This document shows positions 11,143-18,881 of a DNA stretch of 64,000 nucleotides, piece after piece. The DNA is from Methanococcoides vulcani (GTDB lineage Archaea > Halobacteriota > Methanosarcinia > Methanosarcinales > Methanosarcinaceae), in the NCBI RefSeq assembly GCF_900111645.1, contig NZ_FOHQ01000001.1:443468-507467 (forward strand), in the 5' to 3' direction. The notes below the pieces were generated by a model. That model did not search any database. It was not told the DNA's origin and saw only the letters and a program-made list of their open reading frames with translations. Position numbers and translations under genes: made by a program. Every line of letters begins with the position of its first letter. Within the stretch, counting starts at the first letter, position 1.

Positions 11143-12642
11143 TTACCCTTCTGAATTCTGTATCAGTTCAATGATACTTTCTGCCTCATTGATTATGTAG
11201 TTAGCCTCCTCATCGGTTAGACTTCCTTTTTCCACCATTTTCTCAACAACTTCAATAAATTCTTCAAGGTTTTCGATAGCTTCCTCATTGTCGCCTTTGT
11301 CGAGTTTGTTGATTACGGCATCGAGTTTTGCATTAAGAATCTTTGTGGTAGAACTGGATACATCCAGACCATTCACATACTCTTTGAGAGTTTCTAGTTC
11401 CTCAGTTGGGGTAGGTGTTTCAATAATAACCGGACAGAACATCAGTGGATAGCTGTCATTACCATATGGCGTGTCACCAATACCGTCACCATCGACGTCG
11501 TTGCTCGAGTTGTTGGCGTAGTCGTTGGCGTAATAGTTACCTGTGTAGTTCACGTAGTTGCTACCATTGTAGGTATAGGTCACCATCTCAGTTGAGTTCC
11601 AGATGTTGGTACCATCTTCAGCAACGTTATTCGTGTTGTTGAAGCAGTTGTTGTAGATGATGTTGTTGCTGGACAAGTACAGAGAGATGCCATAATAATT
11701 GTCCGACATCGTGTTGCTGGTCAGGTTGTTGTTGCTGGAAGAATACAGATTGATGCCGTTACCGTTGTTCAATGCCGTGTTGCTGGTCAGTGTGTTGTTG
11801 CTGGATTCCACAAGAAAGATGCCGTCTCTGTTGTTCGAGTTTGCAGTGTTGCTGGTCAGCGTGTTGTTGTTGCTGGACAAGTACAGATAGATGCCACGGT
11901 CATTGTCCGATGCAGTGTTATTTGTCAGCGTGTTGTTATTGTTCAAAGAATCCAGGTAGATACCGCCCCAGCCATTGTTCGACGCCGTGTTGCTGATCAG
12001 CGTGCTGTTGCTGGCATTACGCAGATAGATGCCGTGTCCGGTATTGTTCGATGCCGTGTTGCTGGTCAGGTTGTTGCTGTTGGAGTTCCCCAATTTGATG
12101 CCGTTACCGTTGTCCGACGCCGTGTTGCTGGTCAGCGTGTTGTTGCTGGAATCATCCAGATGGATGCCGAAGTCGTTGTCCGTCGCCGTGTTGCTGGTCA
12201 GCGTGTTGTTGCTGGAATCATCCAGATGGATGCCGTAGTTGTTGTTTAATAAGACGTTGTTAGTGACTGTACATCCTTCAACTCCGTCAAGATATATTCC
12301 AGCAGCAGTTGTGGTACCAAGTACACAAAAACCATCGATAGTTACATTGTTTGCAGTCACGTTGAAGGTATCAACGTCCGGAGCGTCAGCCAAAACAATA
12401 GCATGACTCGAAGATTTGATTGTTATCTCCTTGTCCACAACCACATGTTCTACATATATAGCATCCAGAATGGAATCTCCTGTATGGACAATAATCGTGT
12501 CACCGTTGCTTGCAGCATCTATGGCATCCTGGATAGAATCTCCAGGGTACACATTCCACACATCTGCTGATGCAGTTCCTACGGTCATTAAAGCTAAAGC
12601 CATTCCAAAACAGATCAGTATACTTTGTTTAATTCTCATCAT
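11143..12642 (-). CDS. Secreted parallel beta-helix (NosD-type) repeat protein, shorter copy
   Basis: About 499 residues from ATG at 12642 (MMRIKQSI), preceded by GGTGGTG; the frame continues 10 codons upstream but lacks a good ribosome site. The signal peptide ends at ASA. A VYPGDSIQDAID opening is followed by about ten beta-helix turns with core NNTLTSNTAxxNxxGIxLxxSS, each about 24 residues (roughly 11650-12330). An Asn-rich turn and a DxDGDGIGDTPY calcium-like loop follow. The end is a charged helical domain without membrane segment. NosD/pectate-lyase-like helices often bind carbohydrate or act as adhesins; the exact role is unknown. Cargo-like position in element 1, paralogue of the gene at 14963-18544. 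Confidence 0.85.
   Translation of the reverse strand: MMRIKQSILICFGMALALMTVGTASADVWNVYPGDSIQDAIDAASNGDTIIVHTGDSILDAIYVEHVVVDKEITIKSSSHAIVLADAPDVDTFNVTANNVTIDGFCVLGTTTAAGIYLDGVEGCTVTNNVLLNNNYGIHLDDSSNNTLTSNTATDNDFGIHLDDSSNNTLTSNTASDNGNGIKLGNSNSNNLTSNTASNNTGHGIYLRNASNSTLISNTASNNGWGGIYLDSLNNNNTLTNNTASDNDRGIYLYLSSNNNTLTSNTANSNNRDGIFLVESSNNTLTSNTALNNGNGINLYSSSNNNLTSNTMSDNYYGISLYLSSNNIIYNNCFNNTNNVAEDGTNIWNSTEMVTYTYNGSNYVNYTGNYYANDYANNSSNDVDGDGIGDTPYGNDSYPLMFCPVIIETPTPTEELETLKEYVNGLDVSSSTTKILNAKLDAVINKLDKGDNEEAIENLEEFIEVVEKMVEKGSLTDEEANYIINEAESIIELIQNSEG
11650..12330 (-). repeat. Tandem coding repeats of beta-helix turns
   Basis: About ten units of 69-72 bases, each containing GTGTTGCTGGTCAGCGTG on the plus strand (the NTLTSNTA core read in reverse). 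Some units are nearly identical, for example around 12120-12165 and 12185-12230, which shows recent unit duplication. These are protein repeats, not a CRISPR array. Confidence 0.8.
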
Positions 12643-12901
12643 TTTCACCACCAAATAATTAAGAATATACATACCGAATTTTTATTATGTATATAAGTGT
12701 TCGACTTTTTCAGTTAAATGTGTTTGGAACTGTTTGAAAGTTAACGGCGTTAACGGGCATCTATTGAATAAGTTATGTCTATTACAATAATTTGTCAAAA
12801 CTGAATAGTAGTAATAAAATTGCTTTCCAAATTTTAGCTAGGAATATAATATTTTGAATTGCACATACATAATTAAATTTTGAGAGTTCGGTTTTTTACA
12901 G

Positions 12902-12914
12902 TTACCTATATCCC
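12902..12914 (-). repeat. Right terminal repeat of element 1
   Basis: TTACCTATATCCC, identical to bases 18739-18751 of the right terminal repeat of element 2 and inverted relative to the left terminal repeat at 12927-12944. It is followed directly by the target duplication GACTTAATGTGC. Confidence 0.65.
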
Positions 12915-12915
12915 T

Positions 12916-12927
12916 GACTTAATGTGC
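12916..12927. repeat. Target-site duplication copy between the two elements
   Basis: GACTTAATGTGC, matching GACTTACTATGC at 18753-18764 with two differences, and extendable to 16 bases through GGGG on both sides. It lies exactly between the right end of element 1 and the left end of element 2. Confidence 0.65.
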
Positions 12928-12944
12928 GGGGATATAGGTAAGTC
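12927..12944 (+). repeat. Left terminal inverted repeat of element 2
   Basis: CGGGGATATAGGTAAGTC, an exact 18-base inverted match to 18736-18753. Similarity stops at the next base. Confidence 0.8.
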
Positions 12945-13009
12945 GTAAAAATGCCACTCTTCCATTAAATAAGAAAAGTTTGTAAAAAAGAGTAAATCGA
13001 TTTACCTTG

Positions 13010-13426
13010 TTATTTTTCCTCAAGCTTTTCATCGCGTTTAATGTCTAAAGTTCCCTTTTCCCCAAATTTCCATACTACAAATGGGCCATTATATGAGGAG
13101 GCTCCTTTACCAACAGCAACTTCGTATCCCATTTCAGAAACTATGTGCAAATATTTTGAGATGACGTTATGGAAAACCTTTTTTGGATCATAGTCTACCC
13201 AATGAGCAGAAATCCAAAGTTTATTTTTGCCTACAATCACATGACATTGACCACACAAAGTAATTAAATTATTAATTTCGTGTGATTTTGATTCTTTAAA
13301 GGGCGTTATATGATGGACATGCAATTTTTCAGTAGATTCACAAATCTTGCATTTATTGAGATCCCTTTCTAATGCCAACTTTCTTTGTTTGTACCATGAT
13401 TTATTATTTGAATTAGTTCTCTCCAA
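13010..13426 (-). CDS. HNH endonuclease
   Basis: 138 residues from TTG at 13426. It carries Cys26-x2-Cys29, His38-His39 in HVHHITPF, Asn52/53 and Cys58-x2-Cys61-His62, which is a complete HNH core with its zinc-binding Cys pairs. The C-terminal 70 residues match no domain I recognise. HNH nucleases cleave DNA, and one accompanies Cas1 in most casposons. Its start lies 5 bases from the first codon of the divergent cas1 frame, leaving no room for a cas1 promoter; the frame also stays open some codons upstream into cas1, so the true start is uncertain. Confidence 0.85.
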   Translation of the reverse strand: MERTNSNNKSWYKQRKLALERDLNKCKICESTEKLHVHHITPFKESKSHEINNLITLCGQCHVIVGKNKLWISAHWVDYDPKKVFHNVISKYLHIVSEMGYEVAVGKGASSYNGPFVVWKFGEKGTLDIKRDEKLEEK

Positions 13427-13431
13427 AAAGG

Positions 13432-14442
13432 ATGGATGTTGATAGCATTGTTGTATATGGAAGAAGTGGATCTTTGAGCCTTGAAGCTATCAGATGGCTG
13501 ATTAAGCACAATGTACAAATCACTATGTTGGACTGGAACGGCAAGTTACTGACGACAATGCTTCCTTCTGAAAGTACCAATGTTAAGACAAAGTTCGCAC
13601 AGTACCATGTTTATGAAGATCAGGATACAAGGGTAAACCTTGCTAAAAAGTTCATTGAAGCCAAAATAGCCAAATCGGAAGCTGTCCTTGATTACCTTAA
13701 ACAAAGGTATCCTGAAGTCGAATACGATTTTACTGATGATAAGGCCAGACTTGAGAATGCCACATCCATAAGGGAAATACTTGGTGTTGAAGGTGGAATT
13801 GCATGGAAGTACTGGAATGAATACGCAAAAGCTATTCCTGAACAATACGATTTCAAGGTAAGAACAGATAATTTCAGAAGGGCAAATGGAGCAGGAGATC
13901 AAGTCAATGTCATGCTCAATTATGGCTATGCTCTGCTTGAATCTGAATGCCTGAGAGCCATAAATTCAGTTGGTCTTGATGCTCATGTTGGTTTCCTTCA
14001 TGAGATGAATCAGAGCAAGTACAGTCTTGCTTATGATCTCCAAGAACCTTTCAGGTTCATTGTGGATCTTGCTGTTATGAACCTGATTGAAAAAGGAGCT
14101 ATGGATAACAAGGACTTTATCAGGACTGAAAGTTTTTCATTGAGACTTAAACCAACAGGAGCAAGGAAGGTTACTGAAGAGTTCAATGCTATGATGAATG
14201 GGAAAGTTGAGTACAGGAAGAAGAATAGTTCTTGGGGATCTGTACTGTTGCTGAAGGCAAGAGAGCTTAGCCATCATCTTGTTGGAAAGAGGAAAGTGGT
14301 TGAGTTCATGAAGCTTGTTTATGTTGAAAGGCATATCAAGAATCTTCTTCATCGATCTTACTATAAAACTTCGAATTGTTGTAATAATCGTGTCTATCAA
14401 TCTCATTTTAAGACTTCCACCTTACATCATTTACCCTTTTAA
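13432..14442 (+). CDS. cas1: Casposase-type Cas1, truncated at both ends
   Basis: 336 residues. Cas1 is a DNA integrase; stand-alone Cas1 of this type serves as the transposase of casposons. Catalytic residues are present: Glu120 in LGVEGG, His190 in GFLHE and Asp202 in LAYDLQEPF. The N-terminal beta domain is missing: similarity runs only from FSPKRMDVDSIVVYGRSG, whose first residues lie upstream of the ATG behind an in-frame TAG. The C-terminal helix-turn-helix is also missing: after EFMKLVYVE the frame becomes unrelated. The lost C-terminus resembles fragments at 10.2 and 11.0 kb. No cas2 and no CRISPR repeats are nearby. Probably inactive or a remnant. Confidence 0.85.
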   Translation: MDVDSIVVYGRSGSLSLEAIRWLIKHNVQITMLDWNGKLLTTMLPSESTNVKTKFAQYHVYEDQDTRVNLAKKFIEAKIAKSEAVLDYLKQRYPEVEYDFTDDKARLENATSIREILGVEGGIAWKYWNEYAKAIPEQYDFKVRTDNFRRANGAGDQVNVMLNYGYALLESECLRAINSVGLDAHVGFLHEMNQSKYSLAYDLQEPFRFIVDLAVMNLIEKGAMDNKDFIRTESFSLRLKPTGARKVTEEFNAMMNGKVEYRKKNSSWGSVLLLKARELSHHLVGKRKVVEFMKLVYVERHIKNLLHRSYYKTSNCCNNRVYQSHFKTSTLHHLPF

Positions 14443-14962
14443 TGTTTGATCCCCACTACAACATGTACACCCTCTAAAGACATCAAGAGTAGTACAATAA
14501 TTGAGGAATTGTGTTGGAATATTTACTCCTTGGACAGCAGACACATCAAAAAAAATATGGTTGTACATGACAAGTTCTCATTAAAAAAAATTGAGTTTGA
14601 TAACATTTAATCTTAAATTCTTGATTTTTGTGTACACGTCTCACACAACCAGACTGCCCATAAAATTTAGCAAAATTAAAGTTTGGATTTACAAATTTCT
14701 CAATGATTCAAACAGATACTCAAACAAATTTTTAATTTTACCAAGATTTGAGAGAACTCCTGCAGCAAGTATTCCAATTATTAGAATTAGACCTTGGTTT
14801 GTTGCAGCATAATCATTAAGTGGTGTTACAATACAAATATAAAAATTGGCTAAAATAAGACTTACAGTTAAAGTGGGAAGAAATTGAAGAATACAAACAA
14901 TCCCATCCAAACAGCACATAATCGTTTTTGAGTATGTGGAATCTGAAGTGATTCCACTTAAC
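14443..14962. other. AT-rich decayed stretch between cas1 and the cargo gene
   Basis: About 520 bases of very AT-rich sequence. The only plausible gene is a 76-codon frame on the minus strand (14689-14919) with two hydrophobic segments. No cas1 C-terminus, polymerase or transposase frame was recognised. Confidence 0.5.
14689..14919 (-). CDS. Possible small membrane protein in element 2
   Basis: 76 residues with two hydrophobic segments (about 8-30 and 42-58: LILIIGILAAGVLSNLG) and a positively charged tail. No family recognised. It could be a fragment of a larger membrane protein. Weak support, apart from a continuous frame within AT-rich DNA. Confidence 0.35.
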   Translation of the reverse strand: MCCLDGIVCILQFLPTLTVSLILANFYICIVTPLNDYAATNQGLILIIGILAAGVLSNLGKIKNLFEYLFESLRNL

Positions 14963-17900
14963 TCAATCCCGCTTTCTTCTCAGGAAAAGCACAATCGCAA
15001 TTCCAAGCACAACTACTGTCAGTAAAAGAAGGGTGGTTAGCACCGGATATTCTTCGACTGAAATGTAACCTATCTTTGTCTCAGTGTGACTTCCATTCAG
15101 ATTACTGGCATTCAATGATACATCATAGATTCCAGGCATATCGTAGGTGTGAATCGGATTCCGAGTAGTGTAATCAACTATGCCATCTCCATTCACATCC
15201 CATTCCCATGAGGTTGCATTGCTTGAGAAATCTGTAAACTGAACTGTCATTGGAGCTTTGCCTGAAGTAACATTGGCAGTGAAATCAGCCACAGGAGGCA
15301 GTAAAAACGAATATACTCCTTCATCTGTTACCTCAACGGTATAAGGCTGGTCTGGTATATCACCAACAGTGACCTCTTTGCATAAGATTATGCTAGTGCC
15401 TCTTGTCGAGACCTCAAGGGTATAGGTATCTGTGGGCTCTGCATCTGGCTCTGGAATTATTTTTATTTGGTAATTCCCTGGTTTTGGAGCTGGAATTAAT
15501 ATGCGGTCATCTGAATCACCATCCCCATTTATGTCGGTTTCCGTATAAGTTGCTCCAGGGATCTGATTTGTTTGTTTATTGATTATTAATCCTTCTGGAT
15601 CCACGACTTCTAGATCTACAGGACATGTGCCAGTGATTGTTAGTGTATCTGCAAGTGGCAGGAAGTCGATATTGTTTGAATGAATAGCATATTTATTTAG
15701 GGGTGAATCACAGAAACCATCATCATTCGTATCTACATTTGTCTGGCTGAATCCGTCGTTGTAAGGAGTTGCCCAGAAGTTGCCGCCAAGATTATGACCA
15801 CCCATGATATTCGTGCCTTCGGTCTCTATGGTGTTCCAGTCATTGCCTGTGTTGGTCCCCCTAAAGTCAGTATTGTCAGTGTTGTTGAAGTGGTTGTTGT
15901 AGATGAGATTATCATTGGAATGGTACAGATAGATGCCGTCGTCGTTGTTCAACACCGTGTTGCTGGTCAGGTTGTTGTTGCTGGAATCTCTCAGATAGAT
16001 GCCGTTGTAGTTGTTCAACACCGTGTTGCTGGTCAGGTTGTTGTTGTTGCTGGAACTACGCAGATTGATGCCGAAGAGATTGTCCGACACCGTGTTGCTG
16101 GTCAGGTTGTTGTTGCTGGAATCATTCAGAACGATGCCGTTATCATTGTTCGACACCATGTTGCTGGTCAGCGTGCTGTTGCTGGAAGACCACAGATAGA
16201 TGCCTGTTTTACCACTACCTGAAGCGCCGCTCACCTTGAACCCGCTGATGGTCACCCAGTCAGCGGTAACCTCGAAGACATGATCGCTGGAGGATGCGGC
16301 GGTGACATGCGTGACGGCAGCGCCATCGGTTGAAGTGATGTTCAGTTGCTTGTTCACGTTCACATTCTCATAGTACGTGCCTGGATACACAAGGATGGTA
16401 TACCCATTAAATGTAGTTGGAGCTTCCACAGCATCCTGTATTGATGTATAATCTGCGTCCGGATATTGTATTAAATCGTCAGCGACTGTGATGGTGGCTG
16501 CTGGTGCAGCCAGAGGCAGATAGTCCACGTGACCCGATGCAATCCAATAGGGTACGTCGCATATATCATTACCTCCCACATCAACATCAACACAGGTCTG
16601 GCTGAACCCATCGTTGTAAGGTGTTGCCCAGTAGTTCCCACCCAGATAAGGTCCTTCAACAATGTTTGGACCTGAGGAATTGGTGGTATTCCAGACATTG
16701 TTAGTATTGGTCCCGGTAAAAAAAGTATTGGCAGTGTTGTTGAAGTGGTTGTTGTAGATGAAATTGTTGCTGGAAGAAGACAGACGGATGCCGCTGCCGG
16801 TATTGTTCAACACCTTGTTGCTGGTCAGGTTGTTGTTGCTGGATGCCTCCAGATAGATGCCGCGGTAATTGCCCGATGCCGTGTTGCTGGTCAGCGTGTT
16901 GTTGCTGGAAGATACCAGAAGGATGCCGTAATAGTTGTCCGACGCCGTGTTGCTGGTCAGGTTGTTGTTGGTGGAATACCAAGACAGCCAGATGCCTGCT
17001 TTATTAGTATCTGTAGCGCTGCTCACATTGAAACCGGTGATGGTCACCCAGTCAGCGGTAACCTCGAAGACATGATCACCGGGGGATGCGGCAGTGACAT
17101 GCGTGACGGCAGCGCCACCTGTTGAGGTGATGTTCAGTCGCTTGTACACGTCCACGTTTTCTGTATACGTTCCCGGGTAGACAATGATAGTATCCCCATC
17201 AGTTGTAATTACATTATCTATAGCAGCCTGTATCGTGGTGTAATCTGCATCTGGGCAATCATCTCTGAGATCGTCCACAGTGATTGTCTTTGGCATATAA
17301 AGCGGCAAGTAGTCTATATTGTTCGCATCGAGTAGTACGTATGGCCAATCACAGAATCCATCTCCATCTAAATTAACAACAAGCTGGCTGAACCCTCTAC
17401 CATCCGGTTTTGCCCAGCAGTTCCCACCAAGGAAAGGACCGCCAATGATGTTTGGACCTGAGGAATTGGTGGTGTTCCAGACGTTTCCGAACCTGTGAGT
17501 AGAAATATAAGCGTTGTTTGTATTATTGAAATAATTGTTGTAGATGATGTTATAGTAGTTGTATCTCCTCAGATAGATGCCGTAATCATCGTTGTACGAT
17601 GCAATATTATTGATCAGCGTGTTTTCGCTGCAGGATTCATCTAGATAGATGCCGCAATAGTTGTTCGATGCATTGTTATTGTTCAGCTCGTTGGCGTTGG
17701 AATACTGCAGAAGGATGCCGTTTGCGTCGTTGTTCGATGCGGTGTTGTTGTAGATGATGTTATCGTAGTTGGATTCCTGCAGAAGGATGCCGTTCCCGTC
17801 GTTGTACGATGCAATATTATTATTCAGCGTATTGTAGAATGTACCCTCCAGATGGATGCCGCTATCTTTGTTCGAGTTTGCATTGTTGTTGTTCAGCTCG

Positions 17901-18544
17901 TTGGCGTTGGAATGGTACAGATAGATGCCGTCGTCGTTGTTCAACACCGTGTTGCTGGTCAGGTTGTTGTTGCTGGAATGAGACAGACGGATGCCGTACT
18001 TGTTATCCGAAGCTATATTATTGCTCAGCTCGTTGACGTAGGAATCCTCCAGATGGATGCCGTAATAGTTGTACGATGCATTGTTATTGTTCAGCTCGTT
18101 GTAGTAGGAACCCGTCAGATAGATGCCGTAATAGTTGTACGATGCATCGTTATTACTAATATTACAGTTCTCAAACAACCCGGCAAGATATATTCCAGAA
18201 TATGGCCAACCAAAATTAGCACCTGTTACATTAAAGCCACTAATAGTCACATAATCCGCAGTCACATGGAATACATGATCAGTTGAAGAGGCAGCCTGAA
18301 CAATAGTATCACTAGGATTCCCAGATTGTGATTTTATGGTCAACTCCTTGTCCACATCTACGTTCTCTGTATAGGTTCCTGGATAAACAATGATTGTATT
18401 CCCGTCAGTTGCCGCGTTTATGGCACTCTGGATAGAATCCCCAGGGTACACATGTATCTCAATTGCTGCTACTGTACCTACGGCCATTACCAAAAAAACA
18501 AAAACCATTGCAAAACAAATCAGTAGACTTTGTCTAATTCTCAT
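14963..18544 (-). CDS. Giant surface protein: three NosD beta-helix modules, PKD domain, membrane anchor
   Basis: 1193 residues. A signal peptide (MRIRQSLLICFAM...) is followed by three modules, each starting with a VYPGTYxENVxVxK / DHVFxVTADxVTIxGF segment (about residues 30-110, 415-515 and 670-770) and continuing in Asn-rich beta-helix turns. Calcium-like DxDGDGFCD loops end the modules. Then come a beta-rich region (975-1090), a PKD domain (PPVADFTANV... near 1095) and a C-terminal membrane helix with RRKRD. It should sit on the cell surface with its C-terminus in the membrane; an adhesive, sheath or sugar-binding role is plausible but not shown. GGTGGG precedes the ATG. It occupies most of element 2. 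Confidence 0.87.
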   Translation of the reverse strand: MRIRQSLLICFAMVFVFLVMAVGTVAAIEIHVYPGDSIQSAINAATDGNTIIVYPGTYTENVDVDKELTIKSQSGNPSDTIVQAASSTDHVFHVTADYVTISGFNVTGANFGWPYSGIYLAGLFENCNISNNDASYNYYGIYLTGSYYNELNNNNASYNYYGIHLEDSYVNELSNNIASDNKYGIRLSHSSNNNLTSNTVLNNDDGIYLYHSNANELNNNNANSNKDSGIHLEGTFYNTLNNNIASYNDGNGILLQESNYDNIIYNNTASNNDANGILLQYSNANELNNNNASNNYCGIYLDESCSENTLINNIASYNDDYGIYLRRYNYYNIIYNNYFNNTNNAYISTHRFGNVWNTTNSSGPNIIGGPFLGGNCWAKPDGRGFSQLVVNLDGDGFCDWPYVLLDANNIDYLPLYMPKTITVDDLRDDCPDADYTTIQAAIDNVITTDGDTIIVYPGTYTENVDVYKRLNITSTGGAAVTHVTAASPGDHVFEVTADWVTITGFNVSSATDTNKAGIWLSWYSTNNNLTSNTASDNYYGILLVSSSNNTLTSNTASGNYRGIYLEASSNNNLTSNKVLNNTGSGIRLSSSSNNFIYNNHFNNTANTFFTGTNTNNVWNTTNSSGPNIVEGPYLGGNYWATPYNDGFSQTCVDVDVGGNDICDVPYWIASGHVDYLPLAAPAATITVADDLIQYPDADYTSIQDAVEAPTTFNGYTILVYPGTYYENVNVNKQLNITSTDGAAVTHVTAASSSDHVFEVTADWVTISGFKVSGASGSGKTGIYLWSSSNSTLTSNMVSNNDNGIVLNDSSNNNLTSNTVSDNLFGINLRSSSNNNNLTSNTVLNNYNGIYLRDSSNNNLTSNTVLNNDDGIYLYHSNDNLIYNNHFNNTDNTDFRGTNTGNDWNTIETEGTNIMGGHNLGGNFWATPYNDGFSQTNVDTNDDGFCDSPLNKYAIHSNNIDFLPLADTLTITGTCPVDLEVVDPEGLIINKQTNQIPGATYTETDINGDGDSDDRILIPAPKPGNYQIKIIPEPDAEPTDTYTLEVSTRGTSIILCKEVTVGDIPDQPYTVEVTDEGVYSFLLPPVADFTANVTSGKAPMTVQFTDFSSNATSWEWDVNGDGIVDYTTRNPIHTYDMPGIYDVSLNASNLNGSHTETKIGYISVEEYPVLTTLLLLTVVVLGIAIVLFLRRKRD

Positions 18545-18735
18545 TATTTCCCACCATCAAATAATTAAGAAGATATCTACAAAATTTATTCTATATTTAA
18601 ATGTGGTTTTTCAAAGTACTTATATTTTTTTTTTGGAAACTGGATTAGTAACAATTGTTACTAATTTTAGGCATAGATTATATTTATTTTACACAAGAAT
18701 TCTAGCTTTACAAAAATCTAGCGTACAAAAAAATA
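18545..18735. promoter_or_regulatory. Upstream region of the giant surface protein gene within element 2
   Basis: AT-rich. The 35 bases next to the start codon (CACCATCAAATAATTAAGA on the plus strand) resemble the equivalent bases before the element 1 cargo gene (CACCACCAAATAATTAAGA), so both cargo genes share their control region. A TATA-like TTTAAATATA read on the minus strand lies near 18592-18602. Confidence 0.45.
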
Positions 18736-18753
18736 GACTTACCTATATCCCCG
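18736..18753 (-). repeat. Right terminal inverted repeat of element 2
   Basis: GACTTACCTATATCCCCG, exact reverse complement of 12927-12944. Confidence 0.8.
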
Positions 18754-18764
18754 ACTTACTATGC
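18753..18764. repeat. Target-site duplication copy on the tRNA side
   Basis: GACTTACTATGC, partner of 12916-12927. Its last bases (TGC, then GGGG) are the 3' end of the tRNA-like sequence read in reverse. Confidence 0.65.
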
Positions 18765-18787
18765 GGGGGGTCGGATTCGAACCCTCG
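18762..18787 (-). pseudogene. 3' end of a tRNA-Leu-like gene, rest missing
   Basis: On the minus strand it reads TTCGAATCCGACCCCCCGCA: T-loop, 3' T-stem and acceptor strand. An acceptor end CCCCCGCA fits archaeal tRNA-Leu genes that begin GCGGGGG. The 5' T-stem strand does not pair fully (GAGGG against CCGAC) and no GCGGGGG partner occurs within the next 180 bases, so this is a remnant of at least 20 bases, not a working tRNA. Confidence 0.6.
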
Positions 18788-18861
18788 AATTCCTTCGAAG
18801 AAAATCCAATATAAGTTTCGTTCAAAGACTTTAAATCGTACAGAACGACTATTATTATAGG

Positions 18862-18881
18862 GACCTGTAAAAAGACAGGTC
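18862..18881. other. Small hairpin between the tRNA remnant and the symporter gene
   Basis: GACCTGT (18862-18868), loop AAAAAG, ACAGGTC (18875-18881). It lies 54 bases before the symporter start and could be part of its leader or a leftover of the integration site. Function not known. Confidence 0.35.

Larger units (their letters stand above)
10199..12914. mobile_element. Partial casposon-like element 1 (left end lost), cas1 fragments plus beta-helix cargo
   Basis: The right end is TTACCTATATCCC (12902-12914), identical over 13 bases to the end of the complete element to its right, and abuts the shared target duplication. Inside lie two cas1 C-terminal fragments (about 10199-10312 and 10966-11113), a 100-codon gene between them, and a beta-helix surface protein gene whose upstream sequence resembles that of the cargo in element 2. 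No left terminal repeat was found; the boundary at 10199 is only where cas1 similarity starts. No HNH gene and no cas1 catalytic domain remain, so this copy is dead. Confidence 0.5.
12928..18752. mobile_element. Casposon-like element 2: TIRs, HNH nuclease, Cas1, beta-helix cargo
   Basis: A 5.8-kb unit with perfect 18-base terminal inverted repeats, flanked by a 12-16 base direct repeat and inserted at the 3' end of a tRNA-Leu-like remnant. It encodes an HNH endonuclease, a truncated Cas1 with all catalytic residues, a small membrane protein and a 1193-residue surface protein. Cas1 integrase, HNH nuclease, TIRs, about 14-15 base duplications and tRNA 3' ends are casposon hallmarks. No family-B DNA polymerase is present and Cas1 has lost both termini, so the copy is probably immobile or depends on help in trans. 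It adjoins element 1 in tandem. Confidence 0.7.

Noticed and set aside
11445-12249. Plus-strand open frames rich in Val/Leu/Ser over the beta-helix gene
   Set aside because: They are antisense readings of the Asn/Thr/Ser-rich repeats and have no independent start context.
11650-12330. Regularly spaced near-identical repeats close to cas1, as in a CRISPR array
   Set aside because: The repeats keep one reading frame, encode beta-helix turns with a constant protein core, and the between-repeat parts are also coding. No leader and no cas2 are present.
12899-12944. Palindrome ACCTATATCCC ... GGGATATAGGT read as a transcription terminator
   Set aside because: The arms are the outer ends of two neighbouring elements, and the same end sequence recurs at 18736-18753 without its partner arm. 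The junction explains the symmetry better, and there is no T-run.
13432-14442. Cas1 as part of a CRISPR-Cas adaptation module
   Set aside because: No cas2, effector genes, leader or repeat array lie nearby; instead the gene sits with an HNH nuclease between terminal inverted repeats.
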